Below are positions 50,259-61,741 of a DNA stretch of 64,000 nucleotides, one piece after another. The notes beneath the pieces were generated by a model, which saw only the letters and a program-made list of their open reading frames with translations, did not search any database and was not told where the DNA came from. Numbering within the stretch: the stretch's first letter is position 1; every line of letters starts with the position of its first letter. Origin of the DNA: Takifugu bimaculatus (lineage: Eukaryota > Chordata > Actinopteri > Tetraodontiformes > Tetraodontidae). The position numbers and the translations under genes were made by a program. Where the stretch lies: NCBI GenBank assembly GCA_004026145.2, contig CP034975.1, forward strand, positions 25,565,361 to 25,629,360. The letters are read 5' to 3'.

Positions 50259-50552
50259 TTTCCCATGATGCAACGCTGCCGTAACAACAACATTTCGCCA
50301 TTTCAGAATCAAGGGGGCAGTAACTCCCGCAAAGGAATTGGGTCAGCGTAGTGGAGGAAGGCTGTGGCAATTTCTATTTAAAACATCGTTCATCTCTATT
50401 CTACCTTCAGACGGCGTTGCTATTGTTCTCCGATGCGTGTTATTTGGTTTGTGCGAATGAGCTTTTCCTGTGTCGGCCCGGGTTGAAGTGTCATATCGGT
50501 AGTCGGATTTTCCTGCCCACAGCTAGCAGGCTAGCAGAGTGTAAACAACAAG
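50259..50552 (+). promoter_or_regulatory. fbxl3: fbxl3 promoter element and noncoding first exon
   Basis: TTTCCCATGATGCA at 50259-50272 fits the core of the ZNF143/SBF motif (TTCCCANNATGC) often found at vertebrate start sites. A noncoding exon probably runs from near 50280 to 50552, where AACAAG/GTAGGA forms a donor. The next acceptor is the long T tract ending TTTAG at 51190, one base before the start codon. Confidence 0.45.
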
Positions 50553-51191
50553 GTAGGATGATTGGCTGTGCTGCTTATAGAGCACCTATCGTAAAATGGC
50601 ATATGCAGTGGGTCCATGTGTAATTCTCCTCAATATATACTATCGTTAATAAAATATTTTTTTATCAACCGTCTGTTTAATAGCTAGACTTGAACTATTT
50701 TTCCTTTCATTTGCGGTTAACATCAAATCTAGCTAGCTAAGCTAACGTGACGTTGGCACCGAGTGGGATTGGATAAACTTTGTCAATGTTTTATTTCGTC
50801 AATGTCAGCTGCCATTAACTTAAGCATGGAAAGATTCAATGTTTGAAATGTCAGGAGTTGTTAACGAAACTATTGAAACAGTGTTATGAGTTTGACATCA
50901 ATTCATTGATAATTTCCTGTTAAAACGTGGCCTCAGGCTAGCAGTTGTAAGTATATCATAAAGTATATCATAAAGTATACATCCCACCTATAAGTTGCGG
51001 AAGATTCAGCAAACAATAGCTATTAACACTACGAACGTTTTATAATTTGAAAATAGTAATAGTAGTAATCCCTAAAAAATGTGGCGATTCTGGTGGTTCT
51101 AGAATAACTGGTGTTCAAGATAAACTTCCCACATTCTTAAAAATATATGTTTTTCTGTCTTTTCTAAAAAATCTATTTTTTTTTTTTTAGA

Positions 51192-53648
51192 ATGAAGCGG
51201 ATTAAAGGAGGAGAGGAGGACGGCGATGGCTCCTCGACCAGCAGCCCACCAGAGCCATGTAAGAAGGTACGGGCGACTGAAGAGGTGGAGGCAGCGGTGC
51301 CCAGCGGGTCACCAGATGGGGACTGGGCACGACTGCCTCAGGAACTCCTACTACACATCTTCCAGTACCTTCCGCTTTTGGACCGGGCTTACGCCTCCCA
51401 GGTGTGCCGCAAGTGGAACCAGGCTTTCCACATGCCAGAGTTGTGGAGATGTTTTGAGTTTGAGCTGAACCAGCCAGCCAGCTCCTACCTTAAAGCTACA
51501 CATCCAGACCTCATCAAACAGATCATAAAGAGGCACTCCAACCACCTGCAGTATGTCAGCTTCAAGGTGAAGTTATGTCTGTGTTAAAAACATGGGTGCT
51601 CGTTTTCCGTGTTCCTTTTAGCCGGTTATATTGTTGTCATAGTTACGGAATTCATCACTTGTCTTTGTCCCTTGCAGGTGGACAGCAGCACAGAGTCTGC
51701 AGAGGCAGCCTGTGACATTCTTTCACAGCTGGTAAATTGCTCACTGAAGACCTTGGGGCTCATCTCTACAGCCAGACCCAGTTTTATGGAGGTTCCAAAG
51801 GTATTCTTGAGCCTTGCACATAGAGCGCGTGTGCGTTAATACACTGCTATTGCTTTCATTTTGTGGTTTATAAAACCAATCTTGGCAATAATGAACAATT
51901 ATTTGAGGCAAGAAGAAAGTAAAATAGAATTTTTTTGTCTGCCATTTCAGCAGCGCTCTGTTCTTCCCCTTTGTTGAGGTTTGCTTAAGTGCTGGTGGAT
52001 TTAATTAAATTGCCAAATTTATGATTTACAATGTAAGAAATTCTATGATTTAAATGTTTTCCTCTTCCATCATATGTGCTAAAGTGCACTTACTCAAAAC
52101 GTGACGAGCATTGTGGCAATTGCAATTCTTGTTTCGTCTCAGAACCGTCTCAAGGTGGAGGCGGAGGCGACTACATCAATGAGGCTTTTCTGCTGATTTC
52201 CTAGGCAGTTTTGAATAGCTTGATATTGTCACGCAGTTCAGCACATTATCCAACCATTGTCAGAGCTTTGAGCACCTTTAAACCACCAGGAGTATCCGAG
52301 CAGTGTGGAGGTTGTAGAATTTACGGATTTAAATTAAATTTGGCAGCCGGGATTCCTTGTGGTTCTGGGATCTTACAAAGTCCATTTTAATTGAGGTTAG
52401 ATGGATTACAGATGTGTCCTCACTGTGGTGCATAAAGGTGGATGGCAAAAAGGTTTCATTTCGTTAATCTTTGCCAAGGTAACGCATTTCCTAATCCAAA
52501 TCTTAAGATTTATGTTGCTGGAGTCTCTCTCCACCTGACACTTTTCCCTTCATGGTTTTGGCAGGTTAATTTAGCTGCTTTTGGTCTGTGTGAACTGGCT
52601 CCTCATGCCTGTAAGAGTACAGCCTGTATTACATCTGCTTCTGCATTATTGTCATTTTCCTCCACAGTCCCATTTCATCTCAGCTTTGACTGTGGTGTTT
52701 GTCAACTCCAAATCATTGTCCTCGCTCAAGATTGATGACACTCCTGTGGACGATCCATCGCTGAAGGTGCTGGTGGCCAATAACAGTGACACGCTGAAGC
52801 TTTTGAAGATGAGCAGCTGCCCTCACGTCTCTCCAGCAGGTACTGCACTGTGCAGTGACTCCTGCACGTGTCTCACAGCCACGCCGCCATGTTTCTTCTT
52901 TGTTGTCAATTGTGATGATATATATTAAGAATCTCTCAATGGCATTAAAACCATCCCTGTAAAAGGTTGGTTCGAACCATCTTGACTGGTGCTGTTGGTA
53001 TTTGCAGGGATCCTGTGTGTTGCAGACCAGTGTCATGGGCTGAGAGAGCTGGCTCTCAACTACCACCTCTTGAGTGATGAACTCCTTCTGGCCCTCTCCT
53101 CTGAGAAACACGTCCACCTGGAACACTTGCGGATCGATGTGGTGAGCGAGAACCCCGGGCAGCACTTTCACACCATCAAGAAGAGCAGCTGGGACGCCAT
53201 GGTGCGGCATTCGCCCAAATTCAACCTGGTCATGTACTTCTTTTTGTACGAAGACGAATTTGGGCCCTTTTTTAACGAGGAGATCCCCGTCACCCACCTT
53301 TACTTCGGCCGTTCAGTCAGCAAGGAGGTTTTAGGCCGTGTCGGCCTCCACTGTCCCCGCCTGGTGGAGCTGGTGGTGTGCGCCAACGGCCTGCGCCCTC
53401 TGGACGAGGAGCTGATACGCATTGCCAAGCACTGCACCCAGCTGTCAGCCATCGGTCTGGGCGAGTGCGAGGTGTCCTGCAGTGCGTTTGTGGAGTTCGT
53501 CAAAATGTGTGGGAGGAGGCTTTCCCAGCTGTCCATCATGGAGGAGGTGCTGATTCCAGATCACAAATACTCCCTGGATGAGATCCACTGGGAGGTTTCA
53601 AAGCACCTGGGCCGGGTCTGGTTCCCAGACATGATGCCGACATGGTAA
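51192..53648 (+). CDS. fbxl3: F-box/LRR-repeat protein 3 (cryptochrome-targeting F-box protein)
   Basis: Substrate receptor of an SCF ubiquitin ligase that sends CRY1/CRY2 to the proteasome and so sets the circadian period. Coding exons: 51192-51566, 51678-51800, 52668-52839, 53008-53648; 436 residues (human 428). The F-box is at about residues 40-80 (LPQELLLHIFQYLPLLDRAY, ASQVCRKWNQAF). Leucine-rich repeats follow (VNCSLKTLGLIS, LKLLKMSSCPHVSPAG, RLVELVVCANGLRPLDEELI). The C-terminal tryptophan that enters the CRY FAD pocket is present (FPDMMPTW, stop). All splice sites are canonical and phases agree. The start ATG lies one base after the acceptor at 51190 and aligns with the human MKR start. 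Fish may have several fbxl3 paralogues; I cannot tell which this is. Confidence 0.97.
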
Positions 53649-56285
53649 AGCTCAGGATTCAGACTTGAGGTCTGGTACATCCCCAACCCCCGTGTCCATA
53701 TACATCAATGAGATTTTTGATTCTATCAACTGTGGAAGGTTTGGTGCCAAGATGAAGGGTGTACCCACGCTGCCCCCCACTGTGCAGGGCAGGGGTGCAG
53801 CGACGCTTCGGAATTCTACTGTCAGGATCAAATACGGACGCCACATTCATCTTTACCTCTTTCAGAATGAACTGGGGGGGCTCCTTCTTTTGGCTTTGCC
53901 CCATCACAAGCAGCCCACAGAGCAGCGCAGGTGGAATTCTGATTTAAAAGCAACATTTTTACAACTCCAACTCGAGTTTTATGGACTTTCTTATGTTGCC
54001 CTGTAACATGTTTGAATGTGTACTATGCAGACAAATGTGTGTGCGGTTATATGCTGTTAGCATTTGCCGGTCATTTTTGACACGAAGGGGAACCGTTGCA
54101 TGTGTTTACATGCACAAGCTGGCCTCCAGTAACTAACACACACCTCTGCACTCTTAACGGAAAAATTGAGATTTTCGGATAGTTTCCTTGTGTGTTTATT
54201 GTGTAATATGTGCTAGAAGGTGTTTTTGTCAGAGAGGCGACAAGTTTGTGCACCGAACTTTATACTAATTCAGTCGGCCATCGAGAATACGACCGTAATA
54301 GTTAATTAATGCGAAAAAAGCAGAAAAAAATACTGTCAAACTTCTGTGAAAAGTTGGCACGGACAAGAAGGTTTGTGGTTGTGTGTATATAGGAGTTTAT
54401 CTCGGTGCCGCCAACTTGCACAGTGTCGATTCATGTCTCAGTGTCTCCAAATGATGCTTCTGTTTCTCTGTTCTGTTTGATGGCTCAAAAAGAAAAAAAA
54501 AAACCAATCTCACGTTTGTGTTAACCAGGTTTGTGTACAGTCAGACGTCATAAGCACCTTAGATGAGAAGCAAATCTAGAACGATTCGTGTCCTGCTCTG
54601 ACGAGAGAAGGGAGTCTTGTTGATAATGTTTCCGTTAGTCTTGAGGATTGACACTGCACTGAGGATCTGTTGAAGCAGATGCCCAGGCTGGCACGTTGAA
54701 GTAACAAATCTACATTATCTGATGCTATGTAAATATAGATAGGGCACTTAAATATTTGATCCTGGAATATTTGATCGTTCCTGATCAGATTGCTTCAGAA
54801 TAATTCTATAGACTCGTCTTTGCAGCTATTAGCTCCAAATGCAGGCTGGGTATGCAAAGCTAATGTTTGTCCCTCGGCTGCAGGGTGGAAGATTTTCTTA
54901 AATAGGTTTCATTTCTATCTTCTGTTATTTGCCTGTTAAAGCTCTAAACCTCTGGTGACTATTTGCCCTCCTGCTACCCCGCATTCGCTTGGTATCGCAT
55001 TACCACATCGTACGTGTAGGGAGGAGGCGGTATTGTTCTGACCATTACACACACACGCCCCCGTAGATCCGACTCAGCGCTCAGTTCAAGAGATTTGGCA
55101 AGTCAGAAGAGTGAAACAAACGTTTTTCCTTTAAGAAGGAAGTCCAATACATTTGTATATAAAACGCTGTGTGTTTGATATTATTATTATTATTATTATT
55201 ATGAATAGTTCTGTATGTATTTCTTTATCTCGCCCACTGTCGGGGTCTGAAGTCTCCTGAACCCAGCAGCTCGTGTCTTATCAAACCAGAGTGCGAGTTT
55301 CCTTCACTAGAGGGATCTTTTTCACACCGTAGTGACCAGATTAAAATAAGATGTGTAATTTATTGATACTGCGTGCGTAATGAATTTGTGTTTCTCAGAG
55401 GAAGTGGAAGCGACCAGCAGACTGGCAGCCATTTATAGGGTTTCAGGGGCAATTGACACTTGGATTATATTACAACTGTGTTGCCAGTCCAAAAGCAAGA
55501 CTACTGGACTCATCACAGGTCTTCTGTCCAAAATAAAATGAGACCAAGCGACATTCCAGTTGTTGAATCAAAGCTAAAGAGCCGTTTTTAAGAGGACGTA
55601 GATCTGACCTGCACACTTGTTTTTGTTCCCTCCAAAAATCAACAAATGGATTTAAGATGAGCAGATTTTACAGGTGTCTAAGGCCTGTTGTTAAAACTCC
55701 CAGAATCTGTTGTTAAGGTTATTCTCCCTTTGATTTGTGTTAATTTACTGGCATGTAAAGGAAAGAAAGTCTTTGGCTAAACTGCACGTGAGACCTGAAG
55801 GAAAGCCCAGATTTACATTTGGTTCTTTTTGCCTTGCTTTAAATTCGACCTTTCAGGAAGTTCCTCGTATTATTTTGGTCTGACGGTGTTGGTTCCTTGT
55901 CAGTAAACTACCGGTAGGTTGCTGTGCTCCTATTCTTTGTGTAATTTGTCACCTCTCCTCGTGGTACAGTTCCATATCCTGAGTTTTGCATAAGACGTGC
56001 AGTGGGCAAAGCTGGATGGACCTGCTCATTTCAACCATATTCCTCTCCTTTGGTTTTTGATTTACAGCTGGATGAGCAAAAATCTCGCAAAAATATACCT
56101 ATTAAAATTGGATTTGTTCTTAGTCCTCCAGTCCGCTATATTAGGTGTAAGGTGATGTTGACAGGCTTATTATGCTTCTGTATGGCAAACGCTCTTGTCT
56201 ACCTTCGCAGGTCACTTGTCTTGAGATTTCAGTGGTTTTAAACATGTGATCTTATACCAGTAATAAAACTTTGTGAATGTACTCC
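53649..56285 (+). terminator. fbxl3: fbxl3 3' UTR and polyadenylation signals
   Basis: AATAAA signals are at 55532-55537 and 56262-56267, the latter probably giving the main end near 56285. It contains a short (ATT)n run near 55178-55202. Its last kilobase from about 55278 is duplicated beyond cln5. A 113-codon open frame near 53665-54006 has no family resemblance and is likely chance. Confidence 0.55.
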
Positions 56286-57148
56286 TTGACTTTGTTCTTT
56301 TGTTACCTTTTTCCTCTCATTGCTGTGAATCTGTTGAAGAATTTTCTACAAAGTGTAAACAAGCTGCTAAAAACGTCCCTCAAGAATTCTTTCGATGGTG
56401 TTTTTTTACCACCTCTGCAACAGATTTCAAATAAAGCAGAGCGTAGCTCCTAAAGTCATCTCACATTACCCTTTGAGAATCAAAGCTGAATCAAAGAGGT
56501 TTGGGATGTGGCCAAATCAGCCTTTGGACAGCTGAGTCCTGGAAAGTCCTGGAAGACCAGGACAGTGACAAAAAGAGTGGAGGTGGTGGAGAAGAGCGAC
56601 ATCGTCCCAAGATGCCAACCAGGAGGCACCTTCAGGAACATGAATACAGTTTAACGGACAGATGAAATCCTGGCAAAACTATCAGTCATGAAAGGATAGA
56701 GGAAGACTATAATCTGTTCATGTTCTTCATCCATGGGATTCAGTATCGTTTGTTCTTCTCTGTACTTTAATGTATCTAAATACCTCTGAGCTCTGTAACT
56801 ATAGGAACTTTATGCTCATGTTTAATGCTTTTATTTGAAATCCTTCAGTTTCATTTGTAGAATTATACATTACATTTAAATTAGAAATGTAAACCAACTA
56901 GTATCCAAATCTGTGACTGTGCAGCGAAACAAGAATCTCAGAAAAAAGGGTGATGATTTAAAAGCTTTTTTAATCCAGCAAAAACAAATACACAGCAGAG
57001 TAAACATGCCCCCCAGGACTCGCCGGAGAGACTATGTCTCGGAATTCTCGCCGAAGAGCTGGAGGAAGTTTCTGTCGATCAATGTCAGAGACATCCTCCT
57101 AACTTTAGCTCCTTGAAAGTCTTCCCTCCTGCTCTTCCTCCTTTGCCA
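55278..57148 (+). repeat. Local duplication, copy 1 (fbxl3 3' UTR to cln5 3' flank)
   Basis: Four blocks align in the same order and orientation with 60308-61224. They are 55278-55795 with 60308-60790, 56158-56289 with 60798-60930, 56808-56955 with 60941-61088, and 57040-57148 with 61090-61224. Identity within blocks looks well above 90 percent by eye. Copy 1 is the longer; the sequences between blocks are missing from copy 2. Confidence 0.9.
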
Positions 57149-57350
57149 GCCACTGATGGCAATATAAGTGTCTCTATGGGCGGGACTTTGGAAATTAGTT
57201 TGTATCGGGTCTGAAAATCTGTGGCTCCCGTGTAGCAAAACCATTCAGGCAGAAAAAAGTAAAACACGGCTGTAAACAACACAGAATCCAAATAATAGAG
57301 GAAAAATTAACACTGGTAATATATCAACATATAAGAGACGGAGAAAAAGT
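56290..57350. other. fbxl3-cln5 convergent intergenic interval
   Basis: Between the tail-to-tail ends of fbxl3 and cln5 I see no gene. The interval includes duplicated blocks 56808-56955 and 57040-57148. On the minus strand 57148-57040 reads WQRRKSRREDFQGAK-type residues shared with copy 2, discussed as a possible coding remnant. Confidence 0.5.
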
Positions 57351-60103
57351 CTATTTTATTTTGTGATGGGTCTTGACAGGTGAAGGCAGCGGCACCTCTT
57401 CATATGTAATCTGGATGTAGGGGGGTTTCATCGGCAGGTGCCAGTACTCAAAGTTATAGTAGAGGTAGAAGTCCTTGTCCAGCACCACCGTTTTGTAAGC
57501 CTCCAACAGACTGAAGGCCAAGTCAAAAAAGGACTGATGTGGTCTGAATAAGTTGTAAAATTTGCGGATGTCTGTTGCCAGATTCTTTAGAGCTGGTTGT
57601 CCAAAGATGGCGCTGTCGTTCCCGAGGTAGGTGGGCTCTCCGCTGTACAGGTAGATCTTGGTGTAGTTGGTTTGAGTTTGGCTGGACAGTTTGGCTCCGA
57701 GTTGACTCAGTTTCCTGTATGTACGATGGACGAACTGAGAGCAGTCGTAGGACTCGAACCACACGGTTGCGTTGGGGCTGGGGTCCGAGCGAACCGTCCA
57801 CGTCTCATAATAGATCCCGGTTTCGTTATCGTTCTGGACCCAGCGGGCCATTTCATTAAACTGCCCCCCTGAAGAGAAAAGTAACACACATGCACGCTGT
57901 CATCACAGGAGGGAGCGTCAATCAAGACTTTAGTCTTCCTGCCACCAGATATAATGTGGAGAGTTAACCTGACGGCACCAAAAAAGCCCTTTATTGCATT
58001 TTAGGGTTGAAAGTCTTCCATTCGATCAGTTCAAACTATATGTAGCATCTATCACAATCAGGATTGTAGGTGGGAGCAACAGTGGCAAGGAAGAACTTTT
58101 TAACAGGACGTAATCTAGAGCAGGGCCAGGGGAACCAGGGGGTCCCTCCTGCTGGTGTCTGGCCAGATGAAGGAATGAATGCAGTGGTTATCGACGCCCT
58201 TTGCCGAGGCCGAATTGTTACTTTCAGGATTTCAGAGAAATAAGACATTTATTAAGTTGACATTTTTAGGTGCTAAGAAGATTTGAGCACACCAGGGGGA
58301 AAAAATTCTAATTATTTTTTAAGTAGTAGTTGCTGTTAACAGAAGTTATTGTTAATTCAAAAGGTGGCAGAAGATGGACATACAATTCTGCTTAATGGGC
58401 AACAGTTTTGACCATCTTAAGGACGGTAACCGGGCGCAGCATCCCACAAACTACATTTTCATTTTAATCATGTTTTAGATATGCCGTGTAATGCGAAAAG
58501 TATTACAAAAGTCTCACCTGTGATTTCTCCTATTTTCTCCAAGGTGCCATTTTGTGACCAGTGCATGTCATCAATGCCTTCAAAGAAGCACGCGGCTCCC
58601 TGGTTGCACCAGAAGGGGGCATACACATCAGGTCTGAGGTGAGGAAACGTGCAGTTGCCCAGCTGGAAAAGCTCATACCACTCCATGGTGTAGTTGACCC
58701 CCATTTCTGAACTGCTGAAGCCGATAGCATCATGCATGATATGCTGTGAACCAAACACAGAAAGTTCTGGACCTGACTGCTGTGTACATGATGTACATGT
58801 AATGAAACAATAATTATAGATAGATGTATATTTTAAGCCTAACAGAAGTGTCGCTATCTTACCATTTTGCCAAGTAAACTTCCGTACTTGAACTCCCACA
58901 CGGGTGTTTGCAGTCTATACACTGAGATGACGTCGCTGTTTCTCACGTCAGGAATGCGTCCGTCTCGGTCCCCGGTGGGACAGAAGGGGTAGATGGCTTC
59001 ACAGAACGGGTCGACGTCAGGGCGACGGTCAAAGCGCCTGTGAAGGACATGGGGACTTTAAGCCATCTTTGTGGTCACGCAGTTATAAATTCATTGTGTA
59101 AATATGCTTCACTTCAATTCAGATTCAACAACTGGGAGAAGATTTTTTAGATCTCTCCCCTTTCATCGATGTGAAGTTGAATTATTTTCTTATTCAGAAG
59201 CAGGTACAACCTAATATTCATGGCAAAAAACATGAATGTTCAATAGTCATCAGTTTTATTTTTTGTTAAATCAGACCGTTATTTGTACATTTGTTCTCAG
59301 ACAGTCTGTCATACTACTTTTAAATGTAATCATGTATGATCTCACACAGTTGCAACATGTTTTTGGAATATGTTTTCACATTAGGCAAGGTCTAAATAGC
59401 ATTTGGACAAAAGCCCCGTCATAATATTACTACCGGTATTTGATGTTGACTCAATTTTTCCAAAATGGGGAAAGGGCTAAATAAAGTTTCAATATGAATC
59501 ATGTTCTAATATTAAGATACAATGATAAAACAAAGAGAGTTTTGATCAGCCCAAAGGCTGTATGATAGACACAATGACCGACACACCTAAAATGCCAAAA
59601 GGTGCAAAAATCGACACAGAGGAACAGCAAAAACAGGTTGGAAATCCGTGCTTAAATCATTAAATCTGTCCTTGCTTTTGAATTTTCCAATAGCTTGAGT
59701 CTGATCAACAAATCAGATAAACTGAAGACAGTAGGCTGGAATTTATGTAGGGTGATTAGTGCCCTGTCATGTGCTTTTTGCTGTCTAATGCATCCATCAT
59801 TGACATTAAATATTTGTACAAGGGCGATAACACATGGATGTCAAAACTCAAAAGTTTTAAACTAATTATTAACTAACTATTCGTGGCATAACAAAGTATT
59901 CCCATACTCTGCAGGCAACGTTTTTCTTATACAAAAGCTTTATTCTCTAGCTGTCACATGATTTTATAGCTGGAATCAACACAGAAATTCGCGTTTTCCT
60001 ACCTGTAAGGAACGGGCCATTTCGATTTATTGTCATCGAAACAGGCAGCTACATGAAGAAGAATCACTACATTTAGATACAAAACAACCACAGTGGGAAT
60101 CAT
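57351..60103 (-). CDS. cln5: Ceroid-lipofuscinosis neuronal protein 5 (lysosomal)
   Basis: Soluble glycosylated lysosomal enzyme, reported to synthesise bis(monoacylglycero)phosphate; human loss causes a neuronal ceroid lipofuscinosis. Minus-strand exons in order: 60103-60003, 59037-58863, 58743-58518, 57868-57351; 339 residues. The N-terminus (MIPTVVVLYLNVVILLHVAA) is a signal peptide. Conserved words are WPVPYRRFDRRP, TPVWEFKYGSLLGKM, NYTMEWYELFQLGNCTFPHL, WCNQGAACFFEGID, GIYYETW and YLYSGEPTYLGN. The proposed catalytic His (IMHDAIGF) and Cys (SYDCSQF) of the papain-like fold are both kept, and several N-X-T/S glycosylation sites are readable. The start is in a position equivalent to the internal human Met used for the mature precursor. 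The gene has four exons, as in human. Confidence 0.97.
59038..60002 (-). other. cln5: cln5 intron 1
   Basis: This 965-base intron is AT-rich and contains no exon or repeat that I recognise. The donor is at 60001-60002 (GTAGG on the minus strand) and the acceptor ends CTTCACAG at 59038. Confidence 0.7.
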
Positions 60104-60197
60104 GGTAAAATACTGAGAAATAAAAAAGAAAAAAAAGAGAAAAAGGGAAGGAAACGGACGACAGTCTCCTTTCTGTATTAACTTCCGCGTTTCGGAT

Positions 60198-60203
60198 CAC
60201 GTG
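60198..60203. promoter_or_regulatory. cln5: CACGTG E-box upstream of cln5 (candidate CLEAR element)
   Basis: ATCACGTGGT is centred about 95 bases upstream of the cln5 start codon. TFEB/TFE3 bind CLEAR elements (consensus GTCACGTGAC) in promoters of lysosomal genes, and CLN5 belongs to that group. The flanks match the consensus only partly; the same palindrome can bind USF, MYC or CLOCK factors. Confidence 0.45.
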
Positions 60204-60307
60204 GTTTTGTTGATATGCAACCGCGTGACATGGGTTATTCATATAAACGAACTGATTTTGTATCACTTTAAAGAACACAATCGTAAATCACAATTCATTT
60301 TAAAAAT

Positions 60308-61224
60308 CTTATCAAACCAGAGTGCTAGTCTCCTTCACTAGAGGGATCTTTTTCACACCGTAGTGACCAGATTAAAATAAGATGTGTAATTTATTGATAC
60401 TGCGTGTGTAATGAATTTGTGTTGCTCAGAGGAAGTGGAAGCGACCAGCAGACTGGCAGCCATTTATAGGGTTTCAGGGGCAATTGACACTTGGATTATA
60501 TTACAAAAGCAAGACTACTGGGCTCATCACAGGTCTTCTGTCCAAAATAAAATGAGACCAAGCGACATTCCAGTTGTTGAATCAAAGCTAAAGAGCCGTT
60601 TTTAAGAGGACGTAGATCTGACCTGCACACTTGTTTTTGTTCCCTCCAAAAATCAACAAATGGATTTAAGATGAGCAGATTTTACAGGTGTCTAAGGCTT
60701 GTTGTTAAAACTCCCAGAATCTGTTGTTTCCCTTTGATTTGTGTTAATTTATGGCATGTAAAGGAAAGAAAGTGTTTGGCTAAATTGCACGTTTAAGCTG
60801 TTGACAGGCTTTTATTATGCTTCTGTATGGCAAACGCTCTTGTCTACCTTTGCAGGTCACTTGTCTTGAGATTTCGGTGGTTTTAAACATGTGATCTTAT
60901 ACCAGTAATAAAACTTTGTGAATGTACTCTTTGATTTTAATCTTTATGCTCATGCTGAATGCTGTTATTTGAAACTCTTCAGTTTTATTTGTAGAATTAT
61001 ACATTAAATTTAAATTAGAAAGGTAAACCAACTAGTATACAAATCTGTGAAAAGCCAAACAAGAATCTCAGAAAAAAGGGTGACGATTTCTCAGAATTCT
61101 TGCCAAAGAGCTGGAGGAAGTGTCTGTGAAGATCTTGCATCCGTGCCTGTTGATCAATGTCAGAGACATCCTCCTAACTTTAGCTCCTTGAAAGTCTTCC
61201 CTCCTGCTCTTCCTCCTTTGCCAG
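60308..61224 (+). repeat. Local duplication, copy 2 (between cln5 and gatd3)
   Basis: Direct-orientation, shrunken copy of 55278-57148. It even retains the fbxl3 polyadenylation signal (AATAAA at 60907-60912) in its CCAGTAATAAAACTTTGTG context. It lacks the stretches matching about 55796-56157, 56290-56807 and 56956-57039. It begins about 200 bases upstream of the cln5 start. Confidence 0.9.
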
Positions 61225-61375
61225 TATTGTTCTTTCTGCAGCTTCTTCTTTGATTGTTTGAGGACCTTCTGGAGTTCTGGGTTCTCCTCCTGCAGAGCAC
61301 ATGAGTGCGCCTCCTGGATAACACAAGCCTCAGGTCATTGTATTCTTGTTGCAGTTTTTTGTTCTTCAACGTCAT
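61080..61375 (-). pseudogene. Possible coding remnant with coiled-coil character
   Basis: On the minus strand from 61375, one frame gives MTLKNKKLQQEYNDL; after a one-base shift another gives EENPELQKVLKQSKKKLQKE and then QYWQRRKSRREDFQ. A third frame further on gives DIDQQARMQDLHRHFLQLFG. These are charged, Leu-spaced helices that look like a broken coiled-coil gene. The downstream half is shared with copy 1 (57148-57040). I do not recognise the family and chance cannot be excluded. Confidence 0.25.
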
Positions 61376-61741
61376 GTCAGCCTGAGGATCTATCTACAAA
61401 CTAGTAAGCAAAAGAACTAGTTTCCTTTCTGACTAATCTGTTGTTTTTTTCTTTGTTTTTTTATGTTGATCTCTTCTGAACAGCTTTTCTGTTGACGTGT
61501 GTCTATTTAAGCATTTTGACCGTTATTTCATCAGTAGATCACTGTTAAAAACAATGAGTGAACAATCAATGTGAGACGAGGTAGCTGATTTGCTGTTTTT
61601 ACTGAAGGAGCCTTTGCATGTAAAGGTCGAGGTGGCTGCAGTGAGCGTGTTTGAACACAAGATGGCGCTAAATCACAGCGAGTCCAGCGACCTTCGATCG
61701 TGAAGAAGAGGAAGGGGCGTCCTCACAGCTGACTGTCCGCC
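61376..61741 (+). promoter_or_regulatory. gatd3: gatd3 upstream region with YY1-type motif
   Basis: AAGATGGCG at 61659-61667 fits the YY1 core and lies about 80 bases upstream of the start codon, a typical place for it in TATA-less promoters of mitochondrial genes. The start context CCGCCATGC is a good Kozak match. From 61376 to about 61600 I see nothing else. Confidence 0.4.

Noticed and set aside
53665..54006. 113-codon open frame in the fbxl3 3' UTR
   Set aside because: No known motif, immediately after a conserved stop codon, and only chance length.
57575..57872. Plus-strand open frames across cln5 exon 4
   Set aside because: They are shadows of the minus-strand cln5 coding sequence, which is strongly conserved.
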